In this document: positions 1 to 7,675 of the stretch, one piece after another
Layout: every line of letters starts with the position of its first letter
Numbering within the stretch: the stretch's first letter is position 1
Source of the DNA: an uncultured Acidobacteriota bacterium
GTDB lineage: Bacteria; Acidobacteriota; Vicinamibacteria; Vicinamibacterales; CAVVIG01
DNA length: 36,054 nt
Direction of reading: 5' to 3'
NCBI GenBank assembly: GCA_902825985.1
Contig: CADEDC010000060.1
Coordinates: 1-36,054 of the forward strand
Position numbers and translations under genes: made by a program
The notes under the pieces: model-generated
Told to the model about the DNA's origin: nothing
Databases searched by the model: none
The model's input: the letters and a program-made list of their open reading frames with translations, nothing else

Positions 1-1250
1 ACCAGCACCGCCACCTGCTTGCCGGCGTCGGCGGCGGCGATGAGCGTGTCGATGAGCGGCGAGTTCGCGCCGATGCGGTAGAGCGTCATCTTGATGCCGA
101 CGACGTGCGGGTCGGTCGCCGCCTGCTGGACGAAGGCCTCCACCGCCGAGAACGAGTCGAACGGGTGGTGCAGCAGGCGGTCCTGCTCGCGGATGTCGTC
201 GAAGATGCCGGCCTCGTGATTGGGCAGGCCCCACAGCATCCGGGGCGTGAACGGCGCATCCTTCAGGAGCGGCAGCGGCAGGCGGTGCAGCGACATCCAG
301 TCCGAGAAGTCGAGGCGGCTGCCGGTCCGCATGATGACGCTGTCCTCGATCTCGAAGTTCTCCGCGAGGATGTTCAGGACGCGGCGCGACATCGTCGAAT
401 CGACCTGCAACAACGAGGGGGCGCCGTGACGCAGCTGCTTGAGGGTGCGATGCACCGACTCCAGGAGGTCGTCGGCGCCATCGTCGGGCAGCTCCATGTC
501 GGTGTCGCGCAGCACGCGGAACAGATGTGCGCCGACCACGTCGATGCCGCTGAACAGCTCGCCGAGATTGAGGCGGATCACATCCTCGAGAAAGGCGAAC
601 GAGTGGGTCGCGCCCAGCGGATCCTGCACCGAGACCGGGATGAAGCGCGGCAGCGTCGGCGGGATCTTGACCCGGGCGAACTTCGTGCGGCGCTGATGGC
701 GCACCACCACAGCCAGGTTCTTGCTGCGGTTCGAGATGAGCGGAAACGGGTGGCCGGGATCGAACGCAAGCGGCGTCAGCAGCGGAAAGATCTCGCTGCG
801 GAAGTAGGCCGCCAGATGCCGTTTGATTGCGGCGGTGTACTCCTTGGGCTCGAGGAAACGCACGCCGCGCTCGGCGAGCGCCGGGCGCAGCCGCTCCTCC
901 CAGCACGCCGCCTGATCGCGGAACATCCTCGAGGCGCGTTCGCGGATGGCTTCGAGCTGCTGGGTCACGCTGCGACCGTCCACCGAGACGGCGTCATGGC
1001 CCCCCCGCAGCTTCTTCAGGTGCGTGGCGACCCGCACCATGAAGAACTCGTCGATGTTCGAGCCGACGATGGCGAGGAACTTCACCCGCTCGAGCAGCGG
1101 GTGGAAGTCGTCCAGCGCCTGATCCAGCACGCGCTGATTGAACTCCAGCCAGCTGAGGTCGCGGCTGATGTAGAGAGCGGGATCGGTCAGCTCCGGAGCC
1201 GGAGCCGGAGCCGGCTCCGGCTCCGGGGTGGCGCGTGCGTGTCCAGTCAT
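1..1250 (-). CDS. ppk1: polyphosphate kinase 1, N-terminal part (runs off the left edge)
   Basis: Polyphosphate kinase reversibly makes inorganic polyphosphate from ATP. The minus-strand translation from ATG at 1250 has an unusual Pro/Glu/Ala-rich stretch at residues 9-19. The PPK1 N-terminal signature follows (ISRDLSWLEFNQRVL, then LAIVGSNIDEFFMVRV), and then the head and first catalytic region, including PLLTPLAFDPGHPFP and GIKMTLYRIG just before the edge. About 416 residues are present. The catalytic histidines lie beyond the window. No in-frame start lies close upstream of 1250 and no strong ribosome-binding site is visible, so the start is moderately certain. The assignment is firm because the motifs are in family order. 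Polyphosphate storage fits the phosphate genes further right. Confidence 0.95.
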   Translation of the reverse strand, partial: MTGHARATPEPEPAPAPAPELTDPALYISRDLSWLEFNQRVLDQALDDFHPLLERVKFLAIVGSNIDEFFMVRVATHLKKLRGGHDAVSVDGRSVTQQLEAIRERASRMFRDQAACWEERLRPALAERGVRFLEPKEYTAAIKRHLAAYFRSEIFPLLTPLAFDPGHPFPLISNRSKNLAVVVRHQRRTKFARVKIPPTLPRFIPVSVQDPLGATHSFAFLEDVIRLNLGELFSGIDVVGAHLFRVLRDTDMELPDDGADDLLESVHRTLKQLRHGAPSLLQVDSTMSRRVLNILAENFEIEDSVIMRTGSRLDFSDWMSLHRLPLPLLKDAPFTPRMLWGLPNHEAGIFDDIREQDRLLHHPFDSFSAVEAFVQQAATDPHVVGIKMTLYRIGANSPLIDTLIAAADAGKQVAVL

Positions 1251-1284
1251 CGTGGTGTGTACATGGTCTTCGGACGGCGCGCTG

Positions 1285-1319
1285 GGGCCTGCAGTGCTCA
1301 GGCCCGGACACTTCGGGCC
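1285..1319 (-). promoter_or_regulatory. two mutually exclusive hairpins in the ppk1 leader
   Basis: On the minus strand the predicted ppk1 leader can form GGCCCG/CGGGCC (arms 1314-1319 and 1301-1306). It can also form GGGCCTG/CAGGCCC (arms 1299-1305 and 1285-1291). Both need bases 1301-1305, so only one can form at a time. Whether they regulate ppk1 is inference; GC-rich DNA yields hairpins readily. Confidence 0.3.
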
Positions 1320-1369
1320 GGTCCGTCACCCCGGGCCCACCGGTCGCCGGCGGTCACCCGCGTCGCCCC

Positions 1370-1375
1370 ATCATA
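1370..1375 (-). promoter_or_regulatory. candidate -10 element for ppk1
   Basis: TATGAT reads on the minus strand about 120 bases before the ppk1 start. No convincing -35 is present 17 bases upstream, and the Pho-type repeats seen elsewhere in this window are absent here. If used, it would give a leader of roughly 110 bases. Confidence 0.35.
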
Positions 1376-1512
1376 GCGGTTCGTGCGGCGGAAGCCGCCA
1401 CGGCGGCCCGGAGGATGCGGCGCGGTCGGCCAGGTGATCACGGTCGCGGCGACCCTCAGGCGAGCCAGGTCATCATGTATAAGCTGGCGATGTAACGACC
1501 GCGTGACGGAAT

Positions 1513-3402
1513 TCAGCGGTCGCCGACGACCAGCGCCTCGCTCAGCACCGCCTGAGCGACCTGCAGTGGACGCAGGATCGCCCGTTTCTTGGACTGATGG
1601 GCCGCCATGCGCCGCAGGATGCCGTCCAGGGTGCGCACCGCCTGACCGACGAACGGGCCCTTGTTGAGCATCACACACTCCGCACGTTCGGCCATCGCCG
1701 CATCCGTGACCTCCGCCCGGGACGGGACGCCGGTCCTCGCCAGGGTCTCGAGGACCTGGGTGGCCCAGATGACCGGGGCATGTGCCGCCTCGGCGATCCA
1801 CAGGATCTCCTCCTGTACCTCGGCCATGCGTTCGTAGCCGCACTCGATCGCCAGATCGCCACGCGCGATCATCACGCCGAACCGCCCGTAGTGCATCGAC
1901 GCCAGCAGCAGTCGTGGCAGTTCCTCGAAGGCCCGCCGCGTCTCGATCTTCAGGACGATGCCGAGGTGCGAGCCCCCGAGCGTCTTCAGGTGCGCCTGCA
2001 GCTGATGCACGTCATCGGCGTTGCGAACGAACGAATAGCCCAGCAGGTCGGCGTGCTGAACCACGAACGGCAGATCGTCGATGTCCTTGTCGGTGAGCGC
2101 GCCGAGCCTGAGGTCCGTGTCGGGCAGGTTGATCCCCTTGCCGGCGCGCAGCCGCTCGCCGGCGGGCCGGGCCTGCGTAATCTCGACGACGATGCGGCCG
2201 GGCGCCACGTCGCGGACGAGTCCACCGATCCTCCCGTCGTCGAACCAGATCGCCTCGCCCCGCTTGACGTCGTCGAACACCTGCGGCAGCGTCACGCCGA
2301 TATGAGCCGGAACGACCACCTGGCCGGACTGGTCGAGAATCGCCGGCCGACCCGGCACGCTCGCCGGCGTCAGGACCAGCCGATCGCCGGCGTGCAGGGT
2401 TAGCGCCGGCTCGCCGCTGGGCACGGCGACAATGGAACGCTCGGCGCTGTCGGCGCCGTCCAGCACGCGCACGATCGACGCGGGCGACACATAGGCGGTC
2501 CGGTCGAGCGTGGCGAGGACGACGTCCTCGCGGCGGGCGAACACGTGCAGGACGCGGTGTCGATCGCGCGCATCGACCAGTTCCAGGACCGTACCGGCGA
2601 TGACGTCGGCACCGAATGGGGCGTCAATCGTCAGGATGGCTTCGGCGGTCACATCGGCGGCCGAGGCATCGCTGGCCGGCACCAGCGCAATCACGGCGGG
2701 CGCCTCCACCGTGCCCCAGGCATCGCGGTGGGGGGTGATCTTCGCGACCCTGGGGCCGGGAACGAGTTCGCCGGTCCGCAGCTTGGGCCCGGCGATGTCC
2801 ATGCAGACCTTGCACGGCCGGCCGGTTTCGGCCACCGCCCGGCGCAGGTGGGTGATCATCCGGGTCCATTCGGCGGGCCCGTCGTGCGCGCAGTTGACCC
2901 GCATGCAATCCATACCGGCTGCCACCAGATCGCGGACGAGGCCGTAGTCGTTGGCCGCTTCGCTCGGCATGGTCACCATGATGCGAACGGCGCGTCCCTC
3001 AGGGTGTGGCCCGAGCAGTTCGTCGGTGTGGCGCGTCAGCAGGGCCTCGCCGTCTTCCAGCGTCAGCCGAACGCCGCCACCGGCGGGCACCCACTCCGCG
3101 TCAGACAGCGCGTGGAGGGCACGGAGGACCGCGTCGAGGCCGGCTCGCACGTGCGACTCCGTTCGTCCGAGCGACGACAAGCCGTGTGCCGCGAGCAGCG
3201 GCTGGGCCCGCCGCAGGTCGTGGCGCCGGAGCACGAGATAGTGCAGCAGGTTCGTCGCGCTGGGAATCTGCGATGGCGACAGTCCCGCCAGATAGGGTTC
3301 GATCGCCCGATCGAACCGCGCCATGGCGGCTTCGATCGCGCGCAACTCGGCGGTGAGCGCATGGAGTGTCGACACACGACGTACATACCCGACGCGCTGC
3401 AT
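1513..3402 (-). CDS. pyruvate kinase-like protein with N-terminal extension and no C-terminal domain
   Basis: This protein resembles pyruvate kinase, which transfers phosphate from phosphoenolpyruvate to ADP. Recognisable family segments are the AGMDCMRVNCAHD strand, CMDIAGPKLRTGE, the lysine-bearing KIETRRAFEELP, the metal-site MIARGDLAIECG, and PVIWATQVLETLARTGVPSRAEVTDAA. The first ~130 residues are a helical extension not found in classical enzymes. The chain ends shortly after the barrel, so the usual C-terminal allosteric domain is missing. The open frame extends to a GTG at 3453, but that adds a hydrophobic 17-residue stretch without a ribosome-binding site, so I prefer ATG 3402. It may be a true but unregulated pyruvate kinase or a paralogue with another role. 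It lies divergent to the cytochrome c gene. Confidence 0.8.
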   Translation of the reverse strand: MQRVGYVRRVSTLHALTAELRAIEAAMARFDRAIEPYLAGLSPSQIPSATNLLHYLVLRRHDLRRAQPLLAAHGLSSLGRTESHVRAGLDAVLRALHALSDAEWVPAGGGVRLTLEDGEALLTRHTDELLGPHPEGRAVRIMVTMPSEAANDYGLVRDLVAAGMDCMRVNCAHDGPAEWTRMITHLRRAVAETGRPCKVCMDIAGPKLRTGELVPGPRVAKITPHRDAWGTVEAPAVIALVPASDASAADVTAEAILTIDAPFGADVIAGTVLELVDARDRHRVLHVFARREDVVLATLDRTAYVSPASIVRVLDGADSAERSIVAVPSGEPALTLHAGDRLVLTPASVPGRPAILDQSGQVVVPAHIGVTLPQVFDDVKRGEAIWFDDGRIGGLVRDVAPGRIVVEITQARPAGERLRAGKGINLPDTDLRLGALTDKDIDDLPFVVQHADLLGYSFVRNADDVHQLQAHLKTLGGSHLGIVLKIETRRAFEELPRLLLASMHYGRFGVMIARGDLAIECGYERMAEVQEEILWIAEAAHAPVIWATQVLETLARTGVPSRAEVTDAAMAERAECVMLNKGPFVGQAVRTLDGILRRMAAHQSKKRAILRPLQVAQAVLSEALVVGDR

Positions 3403-3487
3403 TGCGCACAGTAAATACGCGGTAACAACGCCGGCGAAGACGGCGGCTGCCACGTCGCCGCCGATCGCCGTCGGCGGTCGTCCGCAT

Positions 3488-3542
3488 CGACGCGGCGCCG
3501 TGACGCCGACGTCGCATCTTCGTCACGCGGACTTCCTATGAT
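3488..3542 (+). promoter_or_regulatory. candidate promoter with Pho-like repeats before the cytochrome c gene
   Basis: The -10 hexamer TATGAT is at 3537. Seven-base blocks CGACGCG, CGTGACG, CGTCGCA and CGTCACG begin 49, 38, 27 and 16 bases before it, the same spacing as the stronger Pho boxes in this window. The outermost GTTTWC block is absent, and CGTC words are common in this GC-rich DNA, so this is a weak member of the set. Confidence 0.35.
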
Positions 3543-3574
3543 CACGACGGCGTGTTCAAGCAGGAGAGGATTCG

Positions 3575-3985
3575 ATGAGCAACAAGATTGTGTGGCGGGC
3601 GTTGGCGTCGGCGGTCGCTGTCGTCGTGATGTCGTCCTCGTCGGTGGTGGCGCAGCCGGACCCGTCGGCGGCAGTCGGCAGGGCGACGTTCGCGACCTAC
3701 TGCGCCAGTTGTCACGGTGTGGGCGGACATGGTGATGGTCCGCTGGCGAGCCTGTTGAACAAGAAGCCGGCCGACCTGACACTGATCGCGAAGCGCAATC
3801 ACGGCACCTATCCCGCCGATCGGGTGGCCCGCACCATCGACGGGCGGTCTCCGGCGAAGGGGCACGGCGGCGGCGACATGCCGGTGTGGGGCGACGCGTT
3901 CTCGCGGTCGGCGGCCGATGCCACGCCGCCGGAGGAGAAGATCCGGCGGCTGGTGAGCTACCTGGAGACGGTGCAGGTCAGGTAG
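3575..3985 (+). CDS. secreted class I-type cytochrome c, single haem
   Basis: This is a 136-residue exported electron carrier. An N-terminal signal peptide runs to about residue 25 (hydrophobic core ASAVAVVVMSSSSVVAQ). The haem-attachment motif CASCH follows near residue 46, in the typical context ATYCASCHGVGGHGDGP. A candidate axial methionine lies in GGGDMPVWGDAF near residue 101, as in small cytochrome c subunits that end with a helix like IRRLVSYLETVQ. The ATG at 3575 is preceded by GAGAGG at good spacing. It probably works in the periplasm, but no oxidase or dehydrogenase gene lies beside it, so the partner is unknown. The upstream promoter carries weak Pho-like repeats. Confidence 0.9.
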   Translation: MSNKIVWRALASAVAVVVMSSSSVVAQPDPSAAVGRATFATYCASCHGVGGHGDGPLASLLNKKPADLTLIAKRNHGTYPADRVARTIDGRSPAKGHGGGDMPVWGDAFSRSAADATPPEEKIRRLVSYLETVQVR

Positions 3986-4037
3986 CGACCGCCCGACCAC
4001 CGCCACGCTCGCCACCTCGCGCGCGGTGCTCCTTCGG

Positions 4038-4043
4038 TACAAT
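4038..4043 (+). promoter_or_regulatory. candidate -10 element for the HAD/ATPase fusion gene
   Basis: TACAAT stands 47 bases before the chosen GTG start at 4090. It places the transcript start near 4050, downstream of the ATG codons at 4042 and 4046. This argues against those ATGs as the translation start. Confidence 0.4.
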
Positions 4044-4089
4044 GCATGAGCCGACCGGGCGGCCTACGCTTTGCAGCGCTGGGGATGAC

Positions 4090-5802
4090 GTGCGATATCT
4101 GGTGTTGGCGACCGACTACGACGGCACACTGGCCCACGATGGGGTTACGGACGAGTCGACGGTGGCCGCCGTGGAACGATTTCGGGCCGCCGGCGGCCGC
4201 CCGATCCTCGTGACCGGTCGGGAACTGCCCGATCTGCAGCGCACCTTCCCCCGCCTGGAGCTTTTCGAGCGGGTCGTCGTCGAGAACGGCGGCCTGCTCT
4301 ACGACCCCGCGACGCGGCGCGAGCGGGTGCTCGGACCGGCCAGCGACGCGCGCCTGGTCGACGCCATGCAGGCCCGCGGGGTGTCGCCGCTGTCGGTGGG
4401 GCGGACGATCATCGCGACGGTCGAGCCGCATCAGCAGGTCGCGCTCGAGTGCATCCGCACCCTGGGGCTGGAACTGCAGGTCATCTTCAACAAGGGCGCC
4501 GTCATGGTGCTGCCGTCGGGCGTCAACAAGGCGACCGGCCTGTGCGCAGCGCTCGAGGAATTGTCGCTGTCCTCGCACAACGTCGTCGGCATCGGCGATG
4601 CGGAGAACGATCACGCCCTGCTCGACATGTGCGAGTTGTCGGTCGCGACGGCCAACGCGATTCCATCGCTGAAGGCGCGCGCCGATCTGGTGACGGCAGG
4701 CGCGCGCGGTTTCGCGGTGCAGGAGCTGATCGACCGGCTGTTGGGCGATCCCGACGATTCGGCGTTGTCGCCGATGCGGCATTGGCTCACCATCGGCGGC
4801 AGCGAGGCTGGCCCGGTGGCGCTCGAGCCCCATGGCCGGAACCTGCTGGTGAGCGGGCCGTCCGGCGCCGGCAAGTCGACCCTCACCAACACCCTGCTCG
4901 AGCAGCTGGCGGACCACCGCTATCAATTCTGCCTGGTCGACCCCGAAGGGGACTACGAGGCGTTCACGCGCGCCATTCGCATCGGCACCGCCCATTCGGG
5001 CGCGCCGATCGAGGAGGTCGTCGGCGCGCTGCAGCGCCCCGATCAGAACGTGATCGTGTCGCTCACCGGTGTGCCGAAGGCCGAACGGCCGGAGTACTTT
5101 GCCTCGCTGCTGCCGCGAATCCAGGAACTGCGGGTGAGGACCGGTCGTCCGCACTGGCTGGTCATCGACGAGGCGCATCACGTCCTGCCGGCCGACTGGC
5201 GCGGGGCTGCGACCCTCATCCCGCACGGCTGGTCCAGCCTCGCCATGGTGACGCTCGAACCGACGCGCGTCTCGCCGCTGGCGCTCCGCGAACTCGACAT
5301 CGCCGTCGCCATCGGCCAGGTACTGCCTGAGCTGACCGACCTGCTCGCCGGGTGCGGCATCGCGGCCAGCCCCGACCCGCTCGCCCCGGGCGCCGGCCGG
5401 ATGTGGCGGCTGCGGGCGCCAGCAGCCGCGACGACAGCCGCGACGACAGCCGGGACGACCTTCGAGGTGCGGACGCCGACCGACCAGCACCGCCGCCATC
5501 GCCGGAAGTACATCGAAGGTTCGCTGTCGCCGGAGACGCAGTTCGTCTTCAGCGGCCCGGGCGAGCGGCTGCACCTGTCGGCACAGAACCTCGCCGAGTT
5601 CCTCCGGCTGGCCGAAGGTGTCGACGACGAAACCTGGGGCTATCATCTCGGGCGCGGCGATTTCTCGCAGTGGTTCCGCGACGTGATCAAGGACGACGAA
5701 CTGGCGCATGTCGCCGCCGACATCGAGTCGCAGCCGGCGCGGCCGCGGCCGACGGCGTTTGGCGCACTGCGCCAGGCGATTGAGGACCGCTATACGCTCT
5801 GA
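4090..5802 (+). CDS. HAD-superfamily phosphatase fused to a HerA/VirB4-like P-loop ATPase
   Basis: This 570-residue two-domain protein has residues 1-230 as a Cof-type HAD hydrolase. Motif I is TDYDGTL (D9, D11), followed by LVTGRELPDL and the metal-binding GIGDAENDHALLD. After a short linker, a P-loop ATPase domain begins: SGPSGAGKSTLTN near residue 256 is Walker A, LVDPEGDYEAF is a HerA/DUF87-like segment, and WLVIDEAHHVLP near 355-365 is Walker B. The GTG at 4090 is preceded by GGGGAT at good spacing and lies downstream of a TACAAT -10; longer in-frame ATG starts (4042) are possible. Substrate and role are unknown. The HAD part resembles sugar-phosphate phosphatases. Its 3' end overlaps the convergent glycosyltransferase gene by 13 bases. 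Confidence 0.85.
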   Translation: MRYLVLATDYDGTLAHDGVTDESTVAAVERFRAAGGRPILVTGRELPDLQRTFPRLELFERVVVENGGLLYDPATRRERVLGPASDARLVDAMQARGVSPLSVGRTIIATVEPHQQVALECIRTLGLELQVIFNKGAVMVLPSGVNKATGLCAALEELSLSSHNVVGIGDAENDHALLDMCELSVATANAIPSLKARADLVTAGARGFAVQELIDRLLGDPDDSALSPMRHWLTIGGSEAGPVALEPHGRNLLVSGPSGAGKSTLTNTLLEQLADHRYQFCLVDPEGDYEAFTRAIRIGTAHSGAPIEEVVGALQRPDQNVIVSLTGVPKAERPEYFASLLPRIQELRVRTGRPHWLVIDEAHHVLPADWRGAATLIPHGWSSLAMVTLEPTRVSPLALRELDIAVAIGQVLPELTDLLAGCGIAASPDPLAPGAGRMWRLRAPAAATTAATTAGTTFEVRTPTDQHRRHRRKYIEGSLSPETQFVFSGPGERLHLSAQNLAEFLRLAEGVDDETWGYHLGRGDFSQWFRDVIKDDELAHVAADIESQPARPRPTAFGALRQAIEDRYTL

Positions 5803-7073
5803 GTGCGGGTGCGTGCGGTGGCCAGCCGGCGGGCGCGCCGCCAGCGCGGCAACGTGACCGGCCGGGTCGCTGCCGACTGCGCGACGATGCCATCGTAGAG
5901 TTCGAAGTAGCGGTCGATGACACGCGACCAATCCAGCGCGATCGCCGTCGCCCGGGCCCGGGCGGCCCGTTGTCGGCGTTCATCCGGGTGCGACAGCGCG
6001 GTGAGCACCGTATCGGCCATTGCCGCCGCCTGCGGGGCAGTCAGCCAGGCATTGCCGTCGGTGGCATACTCGAGCACCCCGCCGGCCCGCGGCAGCACGA
6101 CGGGCAACCCGCTCGCCATCGCTTCCAGCGGTACCAGCCCGTACGGTTCGTGGGCGTTCGGGTGCACCAGGAGATCGGCGTTGGCGTAGACGCGGGCCAG
6201 CGCGTCGCGCCCGGTGACGTGGCCGAGCAGATGGACCCGGCCCGGCGCCACTGCGCCGGCGCGTTCCGTCAGCCACGGCCGGAGCGGCCCGTCGCCAGCG
6301 ACCAGCAGGTGGAACACGCGATCCTGCCGGGTCGGAAGGGCGGCCATCATGTCGAGCAGCAGCGGCAACTGCTTCTCGGCGCTGAGCCGGCCGACGTAGA
6401 GCAGCAGGATCGCCCGTCGATCGCGCCCGAGGTCGCCGAACACCCGGCGCCGTCCGGCCGGCGTCGGCGACTGGACCGTGAAGACCGAGCTGTCCAGGCC
6501 CATCGGCGCAATCGCAATCGGACGGTGCCCGGCCGGTAGTTCGCCAGCGGCGTACGAGGACACCGCGACATGCGCGTCGAACTGCGGCAGGTAGACGTGC
6601 CGCATGTACCACCGCGCGAACCGCCGGGCGAGCGGGTGGCGGCTGACGAACGTCTCGACGCTGTCATCCATGCGCTCGCAGGTGAGCGCGGCGACCGCCG
6701 GTCGCTGCCGGTGCGGAAGCCATCGCCCGCGAATCAGGCCGCCCAGGTAGATGAGCGCGTACTTGTCACAGACCTCGATCAGATCGGGCGACTCGTCGTG
6801 CAGGATCTGCCAGAGCGGACCCGAGCGCCCGAAGAGATAGCGGTGCGGCAGCAGCAGGCGGTAGCGCCGGTCGATGAATGCCGATGGTGGCGCCTCGACG
6901 TGGTAGATGCGCGCCCACGGGTTCACATCCTCGACCGTCGTCCGTTCTCCCGGCACCACCAGGCGCACGGCGCGCTGACGGCGCGCCGCCCCGTCGAGCA
7001 GCGCGCGATAGAACGTCCGGATGCCGCCGGAGGCGCTGTGATAGGCGTTGGTCAGGTGCAGGGTCTTGTTCAC
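5790..7073 (-). CDS. glycosyltransferase, GT-B fold (GT4-like), last gene of a four-gene operon
   Basis: A 427-residue retaining-type GT4-like transferase. The N-terminal acceptor domain begins NKTLHLTNAYHSASGGI, with a glycine-rich loop. The C-terminal donor domain begins around LLLYVGRLSAEKQLPLLLDMM and contains ANADLLVHPNAHEPYGLVPLEAMA, the EX7E-type nucleotide-sugar motif, then GLPVVLPRAGGVLEY. The GTG start at 7073 overlaps the stop of the upstream membrane-protein gene as GTGA, implying translational coupling. The donor and acceptor cannot be told from sequence. Context with a second glycosyltransferase, a membrane protein and a PHP phosphoesterase behind a Pho-type promoter suggests a glycolipid or envelope glycan made under phosphate stress; this is inference. 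Confidence 0.85.
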   Translation of the reverse strand: MNKTLHLTNAYHSASGGIRTFYRALLDGAARRQRAVRLVVPGERTTVEDVNPWARIYHVEAPPSAFIDRRYRLLLPHRYLFGRSGPLWQILHDESPDLIEVCDKYALIYLGGLIRGRWLPHRQRPAVAALTCERMDDSVETFVSRHPLARRFARWYMRHVYLPQFDAHVAVSSYAAGELPAGHRPIAIAPMGLDSSVFTVQSPTPAGRRRVFGDLGRDRRAILLLYVGRLSAEKQLPLLLDMMAALPTRQDRVFHLLVAGDGPLRPWLTERAGAVAPGRVHLLGHVTGRDALARVYANADLLVHPNAHEPYGLVPLEAMASGLPVVLPRAGGVLEYATDGNAWLTAPQAAAMADTVLTALSHPDERRQRAARARATAIALDWSRVIDRYFELYDGIVAQSAATRPVTLPRWRRARRLATARTRTQSV

Positions 7074-7675
7074 GGGATGGGGGTCGCGGCCTGCGGCGGT
7101 GTCGGGTGCGGTCCGGCGGTGCCGCCGATGAACCGTCTGGCGAGCAACGGCAACGTCCGCAGGTCGTCGCGCAGCGATTGCGATCCATCGCCGACGATCA
7201 GGACGCCATGCCGCATGAGATGCAGATTGACCGCCGTGGAGAGCACGGTGAATGCGACGGATGCCACGATGCTGGCGGCCAACGCGTCGGTACCGCGTTG
7301 CCAATGGACCAGCAGCTCGACGCTGTGACTGAGGAGCGGCAGCAGGAGGCCGGCGGTGGCCGTCGCCGCCCAGGCTGGCCGCACGTGACGGAAGCGGGCG
7401 GTCAGCGCGCCGTAGAACCCGGACGTCACGGCGCGCAGCACGCATTCCGTGAGCAACGCGGCGCGTGCGGCCGCCCAACCGGCGGTCAGGTTCACGCAGA
7501 AGAAGAGCAGTCCACGGCTGATCGAACTGGTCGCCGCAGCCTTCCAATTCCACTCCCGGATCCACCACCGTGGGTCATCGGCGAGCGACGCAAGTGCCTC
7601 GCCGACCGTCAGGTGGTGCCGCCTGACCGGACTCCCGGCGGTTGCCCGACCTGGTGCCGTGCCAGTTCTCCTCAT
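7070..7675 (-). CDS. small integral membrane protein of unknown family between two glycosyltransferases
   Basis: I do not recognise the family. The 201-residue protein has a basic N-terminus and a Trp-rich amphipathic segment (DDPRWWIREWNWK, about residues 35-47). Three hydrophobic stretches follow that could span the membrane, the clearest being TATAGLLLPLLSHSVELLV and ASIVASVAFTVLSTAVNLHL. The C-terminus is soluble and proline-rich. ATG 7675 overlaps the upstream glycosyltransferase stop as ATGA, and its own stop overlaps the next start as GTGA, so it is translated as part of the operon. It could anchor the glycosyltransferases to the membrane or move their product; neither is shown by sequence. 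Confidence 0.75.
   Translation of the reverse strand: MRRTGTAPGRATAGSPVRRHHLTVGEALASLADDPRWWIREWNWKAAATSSISRGLLFFCVNLTAGWAAARAALLTECVLRAVTSGFYGALTARFRHVRPAWAATATAGLLLPLLSHSVELLVHWQRGTDALAASIVASVAFTVLSTAVNLHLMRHGVLIVGDGSQSLRDDLRTLPLLARRFIGGTAGPHPTPPQAATPIP

Noticed and set aside
1441..1512. Possible small RNA or promoter around TGTATAAG between ppk1 and the pyruvate-kinase-like gene
   Set aside because: A TATAAG/TATACA-like string is present on both strands, but there is no structured RNA, tRNA-like fold or open frame to support a gene.
3958..5931. 657-codon open frame opposite the HAD/ATPase gene
   Set aside because: It is rich in Arg, Pro, Gly and His without any family motif and lies antisense to a gene with clear motifs. 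Long antisense open frames are expected in such GC-rich DNA.
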